DNA of 64,000 bases from Bifidobacterium pullorum subsp. saeculare (GTDB taxonomy: Bacteria; Actinomycetota; Actinomycetes; Actinomycetales; Bifidobacteriaceae): positions 274,194 through 338,193 of the forward strand of contig NZ_JACLYU010000001.1 of assembly GCF_016899725.1 (NCBI RefSeq), read 5' to 3'. The notes under the pieces are model-generated. The model saw only the letters and a list, made by a program, of their open reading frames with translations, did not search any database and was not told the DNA's origin. Positions 52,772 to 61,447 of this stretch are shown in pieces (positions within the stretch are counted from its first letter, which is position 1; every line of letters starts with the position of its first letter). Both the position numbers and the translations under genes were made by a program.

Positions 52772-53698
52772 ATGGGCAAGTATCTGCTGCGCCGAATCCT
52801 GCAGGTGATACCCGTGGTTCTTGGTACGACGCTGCTGGTGTATGCGCTCGTCTTCGCCCTGCCGGGTGACCCGGTCAAGGCGATGTTCGGCGATAAGCCC
52901 GTCAATGAAGCCGTCGCAGCCCAGATCCGCGCTGAATACAACCTTGACAAGCCGTTCATCGTCCAGTACCTGCTGTTCCTCAGGAATGCGCTGACCCTGG
53001 ACTTCGGCAACACCTTCGCCGGCCAGCCGGTCATCGACGAAATCGCCCGCGCATTCCCGGTCACCATCAAGCTGGCGCTGATGGCGTTCGTGTTCGAGGC
53101 GATCTTCGGTGTGGTGTTCGGCATCATCTCCGGCTTCAAGAAGGGCAAGTGGTACGACACCGTCATCCTCATCGTCTCCCTGCTGCTCATCTCGGTGCCG
53201 ACCTTCGTCACCGGCTTCCTCGGCCAGTACCTCCTGGGTGTCAAATGGTCCATCCTGCCGGTGACGGCCGGCAACAATCCCGGATTCATCGATCTGCTGC
53301 TGCCGGCGATGGTGCTCGGCTCCGTATCGATGGCCTACATCATCCGACTCACCCGCGCCGAGATCTCCTCGAACATCGCCGAGGACTATGTGCGCACCGC
53401 GCGCGCCAAGGGCATGAGCAACCGTTCCGTGATGCTGCGCCACGTGCTGCGCAACTCGCTGATCCCCGTCGTCACCTACCTGGGCCAGGACATCGCGGCC
53501 CTCATGGGCGGCGCGATGATCTCCGAGACCATCTTCAACATCCACGGCGTCGGCTGGCTCACCTACCAGTCCATCCTCAAGGGCGAGGGCAACCTCGTCG
53601 TGTCCATCGTCACGTTGCTCATGCTGATCTTCGTGGTGTGCAACCTCATCGTCGACATGCTGTACGCGGTGCTCGACCCGCGCATCCGCTACGCGTGA
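52772..53698 (+). CDS. Peptide ABC transporter permease, DppB/OppB type (system 2)
   Basis: This 308-residue permease has the classic DppB plan: first helix IPVVLGTTLLVYALVFALPGDP, outer loop with AEYNLDKPFIVQYL and LDFGNTFAGQPV, and five more helices. The EAA loop is near residue 210 (DYVRTARAKGMSNRSVMLRHVL). It ends with the typical YAVLDPRIRY. AAGGAGTG precedes ATG 52772. The broken DppC-type gene begins 17 bases later. It is shorter than the system 1 counterpart because it has no N-terminal tail. Confidence 0.94.
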   Translation: MGKYLLRRILQVIPVVLGTTLLVYALVFALPGDPVKAMFGDKPVNEAVAAQIRAEYNLDKPFIVQYLLFLRNALTLDFGNTFAGQPVIDEIARAFPVTIKLALMAFVFEAIFGVVFGIISGFKKGKWYDTVILIVSLLLISVPTFVTGFLGQYLLGVKWSILPVTAGNNPGFIDLLLPAMVLGSVSMAYIIRLTRAEISSNIAEDYVRTARAKGMSNRSVMLRHVLRNSLIPVVTYLGQDIAALMGGAMISETIFNIHGVGWLTYQSILKGEGNLVVSIVTLLMLIFVVCNLIVDMLYAVLDPRIRYA

Positions 53699-53715
53699 GA
53701 GGCAAGGAGAGAACA

Positions 53716-54742
53716 ATGACCGACGCACAGATCGCGAATGACATGAACGAGACCAAGGACGAGGCCCTCCAGGCCCGTACCGCCGACGAGTACCTGCTGC
53801 AGGAGCCGCTTCCCGGCCAGGAGCGCTATGTCGCCCCGGTCGACGAGACCCCGCTGCAGGCCGTCGACTCCATTGACGAGAGCACCCCCCGCCACCAGCA
53901 TGTGGGCGGACGCCTGGCGCTCCCTGCGCAAGAACCCGCTGTTCATCATCTCCGGCATCCTCATCATCTTCATCGTGGTGGTGGCGCTGTTCCCCGGCCT
54001 GTTCACCAAGCAGGATCCGAACTACTGCACGTTGGATAACTCGCTGGGAGACCCGACCGCCCAGCATCCCTTCGGCTTCGACTTCCAGGGCTGCGACGTG
54101 TACACGCGCGTCGTGTACGGCACCCGCACCTCGCTGATGGTGGGCCTAGCCTCCACGATCCTGGTGGTCATCATCGGCACGCTCATCGGCTCGGTCGCCG
54201 GCTTCTTCGGCGGTTGGGTGGACGCGGTCCTCAGCCGCCTCAACGACATCTTCCTCGCGCTGCCGATCCTCCTCGGCGCCATCGTCGTGCTGCAGATGTT
54301 CAAGACCAACGGCTCCATCTGGAAGATCGTGCTCGTCATCGCGCTCTTCGGCTGGGTGAGCACCGCCCGCATCGCGCGCGGCGCGGTGATGGAGGCCAAG
54401 AACCTCGAGTTCAACACGGCCTCCACCGCCCTGGGCTCCACCCCGGTGCGCAACCTCTTCCGCCACATCCTGCCGAATTCGATGGCCCCGATCATCGTGA
54501 TCGGCACCACCTCCCTGGCCTCCTACATCGTGCTCGAGGCCACGCTGAGCTTCCTCGGCGTCGGTCTGCCGAGCAGCACCGTCAGCTGGGGCGGCGACAT
54601 CTCCAACGCCCAGACCAGCCTGATGACCAACCCGATGGTGCTGTTCTACCCGTCCGCCGCGCTGGCCATCACCGTGCTGAGCTTCATCATGCTGGGCGAC
54701 GCCGTGAAGGACGCGCTCGATCCCAAGAGCCGCACGGCCTGA
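53716..54742 (+). pseudogene. Peptide ABC permease, DppC/OppC type (system 2), frameshifted
   Basis: Translation from ATG 53716 (AAGGAGAG upstream) gives a polar 57-residue tail ending DSIDEST, then reaches a run of six C at 53885-53890 and loses frame. The rest of the permease, MWADAWRSLRKNPLF onward, is in the next frame through to 54742. With five C the protein would read DESTPATSMWADAW without a break. The body is otherwise complete: six helices, HPFGFDFQGCDVYTRVVYG and the EAA-type loop LEFNTASTALGSTPVRNLF. It may restart at ATG 53900, vary by slippage in the C run, or reflect a sequencing error. The ATPase gene follows 17 bases later. Confidence 0.8.
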
Positions 54743-54759
54743 AGTTGAGGTATTGAACC

Positions 54760-56769
54760 ATGACCAAGAACATCAACGAGAATCTCGTCGCCATGCAGCG
54801 CGCACACGGTCCGCTGCTGGAGGTCAAGGACCTGGCGATCGACTTCACCACCGACGACAAGCGCGCGGTGCACGCCGTGCGCAGCGCCTCCTTCTCCGTC
54901 TACCCGGGCCAGTGGGTGGCCATCGTGGGCGAATCCGGCTCCGGCAAATCCACCTCCGCCATGGCGGTGCTCGGCCTGCTGCCCGGCACCGGCCACGTGG
55001 TCGGCGGCTCGATCAAGCTGGACGGCCAGGAACTCACCGGCCTGAAGCAGAAGGACTTCGACAAGCTGCGCGGCTCGCGCATGGGCCTGGTGCCGCAGGA
55101 CCCGATGAGCAACCTCAACCCGGTGTGGCGCATCGGCACCCAGGTTCAGGAGTCCCTCAAGGCCAACGGCATGGACGTCGCGCATGAGAAGCGCTCCGCC
55201 CTGGCCAAGGCCCTCGCCGGCGCCGAGGTCGAAGTGCGCGGCAAGGACGACGAGACCTTCCTCGGCTCCGACAAGCTGCCCGCGCTGATGGACGCCGCCA
55301 AGACGGCCCTGCAGGAGGCCGGGGTCTCCGGCGAGGCCTACGACCAGGCCCTCGCCGAGTTCGAGCGCGACTGGGTGCCCGGCTCCGAGACCCGCTGGCG
55401 CGTCGCCGATTCGCTGGTCAAGGCCGGTCTGGACGAGGACAAGGCCTGGGACATCGCCAAGCGGTACGTCACCGGCTCCACGATGGACGACCGTATCGCC
55501 GGCCTGCTGGCGGAAGCCGGCCTGCCCGACGCCGCCACCCGCGCCCGCCAATACCCGCATGAGTTCTCCGGCGGCATGCGCCAGCGCGCGCTCATCGCGA
55601 TCGGCCTGGCCTGCCGGCCCGACCTGCTCATCGCCGACGAGCCCACCTCCGCGCTGGACGTGACGGTGCAGAAGAAGATCCTCGACCATTTGCACATGCT
55701 CACCGACGAGCTCGGCACCGCCGTGCTCTTCATCACGCACGACCTGGGCCTGGCCGCCGAGCGCGCCCAGCATATCGTCGTCATGTACAAGGGGCAGGTC
55801 GTCGAGTCCGGCCCCTCGCTCGAGGTGCTCCAGCACCCGCAGCATCCGTACACCAAGCGCCTGGTGGCCGCCGCCCCGTCCCTGGCCTCCCAGCGCATCA
55901 TCTCCGCCAAGGAGCGCGGGCAGGACGCTGCCTCGCTCATGGAGCACCACGTCGTCGGCGAGGAGAAGCTCGAGAAAAGCGAGAACATCATCACGGTGGA
56001 GCATCTGACCCGTGAGTTCAAGCTGCCGCGCAAGAAGGAGATGTTCAAGGCCGTCGACGACGTCTCGTTCTCGGTCAAGCGCGGCACCACGCTGGCGATC
56101 GTGGGCGAGTCCGGCTCGGGTAAGTCCACCGTGGCCAACATGGTGCTCAAGCTCCTGGAGCCCACCAGCGGCAAGGCCCTGTACGAAGGCAAGGACATCG
56201 CCTCGTTCAAGGGCAAGGAGCTGCTGGACTTCCGCCGCCATGTGCAGCCGGTGTTCCAGAACCCCTACGGTTCGCTCGACCCGATGTACTCCATCTTCCG
56301 CTCCATCGAGGAGCCGCTGCGCATCCACGGCATCGGCGACAAGACCAGCCGCCGCAAGCGCGTGCGCGAGCTGCTCGACATGGTCGAGATGCCCGAGTCG
56401 GTGATGGGCCGTTATCCGAACGAGCTGTCCGGCGGCCAGCGCCAGCGCATCGCCATTGCGCGCGCCATGGCGCTCGACCCGGACGTCATCGTGTGCGACG
56501 AGGCGGTCTCCGCCCTCGACGTGCTCGTGCAGGACCAGGTGCTGCGCCTGCTCAACGATCTGCAGGCCGAGCGTGGGCTGAGCTACCTGTTCATCACGCA
56601 CGACCTCGCCGTGGTGCGTCAGATCGCCGACGAGGTGGTCGTCATGCAGCACGGCAAGCTCGTCGAGCACGCCACCACCGACGAGGTGTTCGACCATCCG
56701 AAGATGCAGTACACCCGCGACCTGCTCGACGCCATCCCCGGCGGCAAGCTCCAGCTCGGCTTGGACTGA
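54760..56769 (+). CDS. Fused peptide ABC transporter ATPase, DppD-DppF type (system 2)
   Basis: The double ATPase of the second importer is 669 residues, 77 longer than the system 1 version. Domain 1 has GESGSGKST near residue 57 and FSGGMRQRALIAIGLA, domain 2 has GESGSGKST near 449 and LSGGQRQRIAIARAM, each with a DEPTSALD or DEAVSALD Walker B. Between the Q-loop region and signature of domain 1 lies an insertion of about 98 residues (about nt 55170-55515), including LPALMDAAKTALQEAG and ERDWVPGSETRWRV. Each domain ends in the oligopeptide-type tail (HPQHPYTKRLV, HPKMQYTRDLL). The insertion is uncommon and may be a regulatory addition. Confidence 0.93.
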   Translation: MTKNINENLVAMQRAHGPLLEVKDLAIDFTTDDKRAVHAVRSASFSVYPGQWVAIVGESGSGKSTSAMAVLGLLPGTGHVVGGSIKLDGQELTGLKQKDFDKLRGSRMGLVPQDPMSNLNPVWRIGTQVQESLKANGMDVAHEKRSALAKALAGAEVEVRGKDDETFLGSDKLPALMDAAKTALQEAGVSGEAYDQALAEFERDWVPGSETRWRVADSLVKAGLDEDKAWDIAKRYVTGSTMDDRIAGLLAEAGLPDAATRARQYPHEFSGGMRQRALIAIGLACRPDLLIADEPTSALDVTVQKKILDHLHMLTDELGTAVLFITHDLGLAAERAQHIVVMYKGQVVESGPSLEVLQHPQHPYTKRLVAAAPSLASQRIISAKERGQDAASLMEHHVVGEEKLEKSENIITVEHLTREFKLPRKKEMFKAVDDVSFSVKRGTTLAIVGESGSGKSTVANMVLKLLEPTSGKALYEGKDIASFKGKELLDFRRHVQPVFQNPYGSLDPMYSIFRSIEEPLRIHGIGDKTSRRKRVRELLDMVEMPESVMGRYPNELSGGQRQRIAIARAMALDPDVIVCDEAVSALDVLVQDQVLRLLNDLQAERGLSYLFITHDLAVVRQIADEVVVMQHGKLVEHATTDEVFDHPKMQYTRDLLDAIPGGKLQLGLD

Positions 56770-56801
56770 CGCGGCAGGCGGCGCGCTGCCACGGACCCCA
56801 A

Positions 56802-56831
56802 GGAAAGCCACCCCGAAGCGGGTGGCTTTCC
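56802..56831. terminator. Terminator after peptide transporter operon 2
   Basis: The perfect 12-bp stem GGAAAGCCACCC with GGGTGGCTTTCC (56802-56813 and 56820-56831) and 6-base loop lies 33 bases past the ATPase stop. The T-rich end of the second arm supports termination in the plus direction. Confidence 0.8.
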
Positions 56832-56878
56832 CGTTGTGGCGGCCGGTGTCGTTTCGGGGCGCTGCTAGGCTCGGGGCC

Positions 56879-57736
56879 ATGATCTCGATCACGACTTCGA
56901 ACGTCAACGGCATCCGCGCGGCCAAGCGCAAGGGCATCGACACCTGGGTGGAAGAGCACACGCCCGACGTGTGGTGCATGCAGGAGGTGCGCGCCCCGCA
57001 GGACCAGCTCGACCCGATCTACGCGGATTTCGCCGGCGAATACGCCCAGGCCGGCAAAACCGACGGCGAGGAGGGGCTCACGCGCATCAACGAGGTGTGC
57101 CGCGTCAAAGGCCGCGCCGGCGTGGGCCTGCTCACCTCGCTGCCCGTCACCGCCGTGCGCCACGGGCTGCCGGGACTGACGGAAGACGTGGACTCCGGCC
57201 GGTGGATCGAGGCGGACGTCACCACCCCGCAGGGCTACGGCATCACCGTGGTGTGCGTGTACGTGCACGCCGGCAACACCGACGACCCGGAGAAGATGGC
57301 GCAGAAGTACCGCTTCCTCGACACCATGCTCGTGCGCATGGGCCAGCTGCGCGACGAGGCGGCGCACGGGGGACGCCAGGCCGTGCTCTGCGGCGACTTC
57401 AACATCGCGCACACCGAGCACGACATCGCCCGCCCCAAGGCGAACGTGAAGCACGCGGGCTTCCTGCCGGAGGAGCGCGCCTACGTGGACCGCTGGCTGG
57501 GGGAGTACGAGTTCGTCGACGTGATGCGCATGCTCGCCGGCGACATCCAGGGCCCCTACACGTGGTGGAGCCAGCGCGGCCACGCCTTCGACAACAACGT
57601 CGGCTGGCGCATCGACTACCAGTTCGCCACGCCCGAGCTGGCCGAGACCGCCCGCGGCTTCGTGATCGACAAGGCGCCCAGCTACGAGGCCCGCTGGTCG
57701 GACCATGCGCCGCTGACCATCCGCTACGACGTGTGA
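56879..57736 (+). CDS. Exodeoxyribonuclease III family DNA repair enzyme
   Basis: The enzyme cuts DNA at abasic sites and trims 3' ends in base-excision repair. The endonuclease/exonuclease/phosphatase fold is clear: TTSNVNGIRAA at the start, the metal glutamate in CMQEVRAP, CGDFNIAHTEHDI, TWWSQRGHAFDNNVGWRIDY and the closing WSDHAPLTI with the catalytic His. The 285-residue length fits ExoA/XthA. ATG 56879 is used; its ribosome site is weak. A perfect terminator upstream separates it from the transporter. Confidence 0.93.
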   Translation: MISITTSNVNGIRAAKRKGIDTWVEEHTPDVWCMQEVRAPQDQLDPIYADFAGEYAQAGKTDGEEGLTRINEVCRVKGRAGVGLLTSLPVTAVRHGLPGLTEDVDSGRWIEADVTTPQGYGITVVCVYVHAGNTDDPEKMAQKYRFLDTMLVRMGQLRDEAAHGGRQAVLCGDFNIAHTEHDIARPKANVKHAGFLPEERAYVDRWLGEYEFVDVMRMLAGDIQGPYTWWSQRGHAFDNNVGWRIDYQFATPELAETARGFVIDKAPSYEARWSDHAPLTIRYDV

Positions 57737-57812
57737 CCTGCGGGCGAAGCCCGGCGCCTGGTGCTAGGCTGGTCGGGGTTGCACACCGAAGCATGTTGAA
57801 ATGAGAGGACCC

Positions 57813-58676
57813 ATGGGACTGTTCGGATTCGGCAAGAAGAAGCATCAGCGCGAGGATCAGCCCGCCGAGCGGGTCGACGAGGACCGGAAGGCCGCCGAGG
57901 CCGCCAACGCCGCGGCCCGCGCGGACAGTGCGATCGCCGAGACCGCGGACGCCGCCGGCGCCGAAGCCGCCTACGCGGGGCGAGGCGAGGAACGCGGCCC
58001 GTGGGATGTGGCCGACGAGGCCGTCCCCGACTACGACGACTACCTCGACCTCGGCTCCTACTACCTGCCGTATCTGCAGGGCCTCGAGCTGCGCGTCAAG
58101 GCGAACCGCGCCACCCGCGCCGTCATCGGCTCCACGATCACCTACCGAGGCTCCAGCCTGGAGATCGAGGCTTACGCCGCCCCGAAGACGCTGGGCCTGT
58201 GGGACGACGTGCGCGCCGACCTGCTCAAGGCCAACGAGGCCGCCACCGAACGCGAGGGCACCTTCGGCACCGAGCTCATGCTCCCGGTGCAGGTGCGGGG
58301 CGGCAAAACCGTCATCACGCGCATCGTCGGCGTGGACGGCCCCCGCTGGATGCTGCGCGGCATCTTCTCCGGCGTGGCCGCCAACGACCCGGACGCCGAG
58401 GAGACCCACGCGCTCGACCAGTACTTCTCCGACATCGTCGTCGAGCGCGGCGAGGAGCCGCTCGCCCCGCGCGACCTCATCCCGATGCACCCGCCCGTCG
58501 CCCCCGCCGAGCGCAAGGCCGCCCGCGCGGCCACCGAGGCCGAGGCGGAAGGCGCCTCCGGCAAGGAGCACCTCAAGGACGTGCCCGAGCGCCCCCAGGG
58601 GCCGCTGAGCCAGGACCAGGAGACGCAGGTCAAGACCACGCTCTCCCGCGGCCCGATGTTCTCCGAGGTGCGCTGA
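57813..58676 (+). CDS. DUF3710-type conserved actinobacterial protein
   Basis: This is a soluble 287-residue protein of the actinobacterial DUF3710 group. It has a charged, Ala/Glu-rich N-terminal 65 residues, then the conserved core with PDYDDYLDLGSYYLPYLQG, VIGSTITYRGSSLEIEAY, APKTLGLWDDVR and the GVDGPRWMLRGIFSG segment. An acidic C-terminal tail follows. ATG 57813 has GAGAGGA upstream. Its role is not known; conserved synteny with DUF3159 and the RNA methyltransferase downstream, as here, is usual in the phylum. Confidence 0.85.
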   Translation: MGLFGFGKKKHQREDQPAERVDEDRKAAEAANAAARADSAIAETADAAGAEAAYAGRGEERGPWDVADEAVPDYDDYLDLGSYYLPYLQGLELRVKANRATRAVIGSTITYRGSSLEIEAYAAPKTLGLWDDVRADLLKANEAATEREGTFGTELMLPVQVRGGKTVITRIVGVDGPRWMLRGIFSGVAANDPDAEETHALDQYFSDIVVERGEEPLAPRDLIPMHPPVAPAERKAARAATEAEAEGASGKEHLKDVPERPQGPLSQDQETQVKTTLSRGPMFSEVR

Positions 58677-58706
58677 GCCCGGCGCCAGCAGCGGAACCGA
58701 CATCCC

Positions 58707-59429
58707 ATGACGCACCCCACTCCGCGCCCCAAGCGCACCGGCATCGCCGCCCTGGCCGCCGACGATGGCGACTTCTCCGTCGTCGACGCGATCGGCGGCC
58801 CCCGCGGCGTCGTCGAATCGGTGCTGCCCGGCTTCGTGTTCGTCGTGCTATTCGTGGCCACGGCCGACCTCAACCTCACGATCGCGGTGTCCGCGGTGCT
58901 CGCCGTGCTCCAGGTCGTCGTGCGGCTGGTCCAACGCCAGTCCGCGATGGGCGCCGCCTCCGGCCTCGTGGCCGTCGGCATCTGCCTGGTGTGGGCGTGG
59001 CAGAGCCACGAGGCGCGCAACTACTACATGTTCGGCTTCATCACGAACGCCGTGTATGCCGTGCTGCTCGCCGTCTCCCTGGCGGCGCGCGTGCCCGGCC
59101 TGGGCCTCATGGTCGAGTTCATCCGCCAGCTGCCCACCGAGCATCTGCGCGCATGGCTGCGCGGCTGGATGGACGACCGGCCCCTGAAGCGCGCCTACAT
59201 GGCCGTCACCGGCCTGTGGCTCGGCCTGTTCTGCCTGCGCCTGGCCGTGCAGGTGCCGCTGTACCTGACCGACCAGGTCGGCTGGCTGGGCACCGCCAGG
59301 CTGCTCATGGGCATCCCGTTCTGGGCGCTGGCCATCTGGGTGAGCTACCTCATCGTCGCCACGCCGCTGCACCGCCACATCGCCGCCGAGAAGGCCGCCA
59401 AGGCCGACGGCGCCGCCGAGGAGGGATGA
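58707..59429 (+). CDS. DUF3159-type membrane protein
   Basis: The 240-residue protein has a polar start containing GDFSVVDAIGGPRGVVESVLPG, the DUF3159 mark, then five to six hydrophobic helices: FVFVVLFVATADLNLTI, AVLAVLQVVVRLV, GLVAVGICLVWAW, AVYAVLLAVSLAA, and the pair LWLGLFCLRLAVQVPLYL and FWALAIWVSYLIVATPL. Its function is unknown, although these proteins may be transport-related. It lies between DUF3710 and the TRAM methyltransferase, the usual order, and its stop overlaps the next gene. Confidence 0.85.
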   Translation: MTHPTPRPKRTGIAALAADDGDFSVVDAIGGPRGVVESVLPGFVFVVLFVATADLNLTIAVSAVLAVLQVVVRLVQRQSAMGAASGLVAVGICLVWAWQSHEARNYYMFGFITNAVYAVLLAVSLAARVPGLGLMVEFIRQLPTEHLRAWLRGWMDDRPLKRAYMAVTGLWLGLFCLRLAVQVPLYLTDQVGWLGTARLLMGIPFWALAIWVSYLIVATPLHRHIAAEKAAKADGAAEEG

Positions 59430-60712
59430 TGGACGCGACCATCCGCATCGAACGCCACGCCGACCAGGGCCGCTGCGTCGGGCATATTGACGGGCGTGTC
59501 GTCTTCGTGCGCTTCGCCCTGCCCGGCGAGCTCGTGCGCGTCACGCTTGACGAGCCGCATGACCGCGAGGAGCGTTTCTGGACCGCCGAGGTCGGCGAGG
59601 TGATCGAACCCAGTCCCGACCGGGTGACTCCCGCGTGGCCGCTCGCCGGCCCACTGGCGATGGGCGGCGGCGTCGGCGGCGCCGACCTCGTCCACGTCTC
59701 GCTGCCCGGCCAGCTCGCCTGGAAGGCCGCGACGATCGCCGAGCAGATGCGTCGCCTCGGCCATGTCGACTTGGACGCCGCCCAGGTGCCGGTGGACCGG
59801 ATGGACGGGGACGCCGCGCTCGGAGGCCTGCACTGGCGCACCCGCATCGAGATGATCGCCGACGACCAGGGGCGTCCCTCGATGCGCCGCCGCGGCACGC
59901 ATGTGCGCGTGCCGTTGGACACCATGCCGTTGGCCAGCGAGGAGCTGCTGCGTGTCGCCGACGCCGAGCACGTCTGGGACGGCGGCTTCGCTCCCGGCTC
60001 CCAGATTCGCCTGGCCGTGCCCGAGCCGCGCGGCGGCGACGCCCCCGCGCGCCAGTCCGGCGACTACGCCGTGCTGGTGGACGGCAAGCTGCGCGCCGGC
60101 ACCGGCACGCTGACCGAACGGGTCGAGGCCGGCGGCGCCGACTTCACCTACCGGGTGTCCGCGGACGGCTTCTGGCAGATGCACCGGCAGGCGCCCGTCG
60201 CCCTCGTCGCCCACGTGCTCGGACTCGTCATGGCCGAGCTCGACGGCACGCCCGGTCCCGTGCTCTGGGACCTCTACTCCGGCTCCGGCCTGTTCACCCT
60301 GCCGCTGGCCGCCCTGACCGGCCCCCGCACCCGCATGCTCAGCGTGGAGGGCTTCGCGCCGGCCGTCGCCAACGCGCGCCGCAACCTGCGCGCGGCGGGC
60401 CTGGGCAACGTGGACGCCCGCACCGGCGACGTGGCCAGGACGCTGGCCCACGTGCCCGCCGGCCTGGCCCATCCCGACGTCGTGGTGCTCGACCCGCCGC
60501 GCGCCGGCGCCCGCGCCAAGGTGTGCCGCCAGATCGCCGGGGCCGGCCCCCGCGCCATCGTCTACATCGCCTGCGACCCGACCTCCCTGGCCCGCGACAC
60601 CGCCACGCTGGCCGGTCTGGGCTACACGCTGGCCGGCATCCACGCCTTCGACATCTACCCGATGACCCACCATGTGGAGACCATCGCCCTGCTGCGCCGG
60701 GAGCGGGCATGA
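59429..60712 (+). CDS. Class I SAM-dependent RNA methyltransferase with TRAM domain
   Basis: This is a uracil-C5-type RNA methyltransferase of the TrmA/RumA/RlmCD group. Residues 1-60 form the TRAM RNA-binding domain (IDGRVVFVRFALPGELVRV). The C-terminal Rossmann domain has LWDLYSGSGLFTLPLA (SAM site), VVLDPPRAGA and YIACDPTSLARD with the catalytic cysteine, ending HHVETIALL. The central RNA-recognition part is GLHWRTRIEM onward. I choose ATG 59429, with GAGGAGGG upstream; ATG 59426 is adjacent. The iron-sulfur cysteines of some relatives are not evident. The target base is unknown (23S rRNA or tRNA). Confidence 0.92.
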   Translation: MDATIRIERHADQGRCVGHIDGRVVFVRFALPGELVRVTLDEPHDREERFWTAEVGEVIEPSPDRVTPAWPLAGPLAMGGGVGGADLVHVSLPGQLAWKAATIAEQMRRLGHVDLDAAQVPVDRMDGDAALGGLHWRTRIEMIADDQGRPSMRRRGTHVRVPLDTMPLASEELLRVADAEHVWDGGFAPGSQIRLAVPEPRGGDAPARQSGDYAVLVDGKLRAGTGTLTERVEAGGADFTYRVSADGFWQMHRQAPVALVAHVLGLVMAELDGTPGPVLWDLYSGSGLFTLPLAALTGPRTRMLSVEGFAPAVANARRNLRAAGLGNVDARTGDVARTLAHVPAGLAHPDVVVLDPPRAGARAKVCRQIAGAGPRAIVYIACDPTSLARDTATLAGLGYTLAGIHAFDIYPMTHHVETIALLRRERA

Positions 60713-61305
60713 CGGGCCGGCCGCGCGCCTGGGCGGCGGCCGCGCTGGCGCTGGCCGCGGCCGTTGCGCTGGCCTCCTGCGCGCCGGCCGGCAAAGCCGT
60801 CGGCGACACGCAGGAGCATGCGCCGAAGGTGCCGGTCGACGCCACCGACCGCGGCGACCTCGTCGTCGGCCTCGTCGGTTCGCCGGACGGCGCCTCCGGC
60901 GGCGCCGACCGGGCGGTGCTCGACGCGCTCGCCGCATCCGGCATCGGCACCTACTACGCCTCCACGGACGGCGTGCCCGATCCTGACGCCGCGATGCGCG
61001 ACGGCGTGCGCGACGCCGTGGCGCGCATGGCCGACGCCATCCTCGTCTCCGGCATCGCGGTGGACACCGCCAACGCGGCCGACTGGGACGAGGCGCTGGG
61101 CGAGGCGCGCCAGGCCGGGCTGCCGGTCGTGCTCATCGACCCGGCCCATGCCCCCGCGGACCGGACGCTGTACGCGGCCGCCTTCCTCACCGCAGGAGCT
61201 GGGAAGGGGGACGGCGCCCCCACACTCATCGACGACGCGCTGATGGAGATCATCGACGACCTTCCCCACGCCAAGCGGATGCCCGTCACCACCGACGTCC
61301 GCTGA
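60709..61305 (+). CDS. Lipoprotein with sugar-binding-protein-like fold
   Basis: The 198-residue product overlaps the methyltransferase stop (ATGA). Its signal ends in lipobox LASC with lipidated Cys24. The mature part has a Rossmann-like opening, LVVGLVGSPDGASGGADRAV, with DAILVSGIAVDTANAADWDE and AGLPVVLIDPAHAP, like one lobe of a LacI/periplasmic-binding type domain. A full binding protein has two such lobes (about 300 residues), so it is either a one-lobe variant or a shortened relative. No ABC transporter lies beside it. The role is unclear. Confidence 0.7.
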   Translation: MTGRPRAWAAAALALAAAVALASCAPAGKAVGDTQEHAPKVPVDATDRGDLVVGLVGSPDGASGGADRAVLDALAASGIGTYYASTDGVPDPDAAMRDGVRDAVARMADAILVSGIAVDTANAADWDEALGEARQAGLPVVLIDPAHAPADRTLYAAAFLTAGAGKGDGAPTLIDDALMEIIDDLPHAKRMPVTTDVR

Positions 61306-61447
61306 CGCCTGCCGGCCCGGACGGCCACCCGGGCGAACCCCATCACCCGGACGAACCCTGGGCATTGACTGGGAATTGCCCTGAACATCCCCCCGAACAG
61401 GCGGCGGAACCCGGCGCTGACGCGCGGCGGGCGGTAGGCTGGACGGC

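Noticed and set aside
53828..53899. In-frame start at 53828 for the second DppC permease
   Set aside because: The 24 residues encoded ahead of ATG 53900 in that frame (SPRSTRPRCR pattern) are the out-of-frame reading of the real N-terminal tail.
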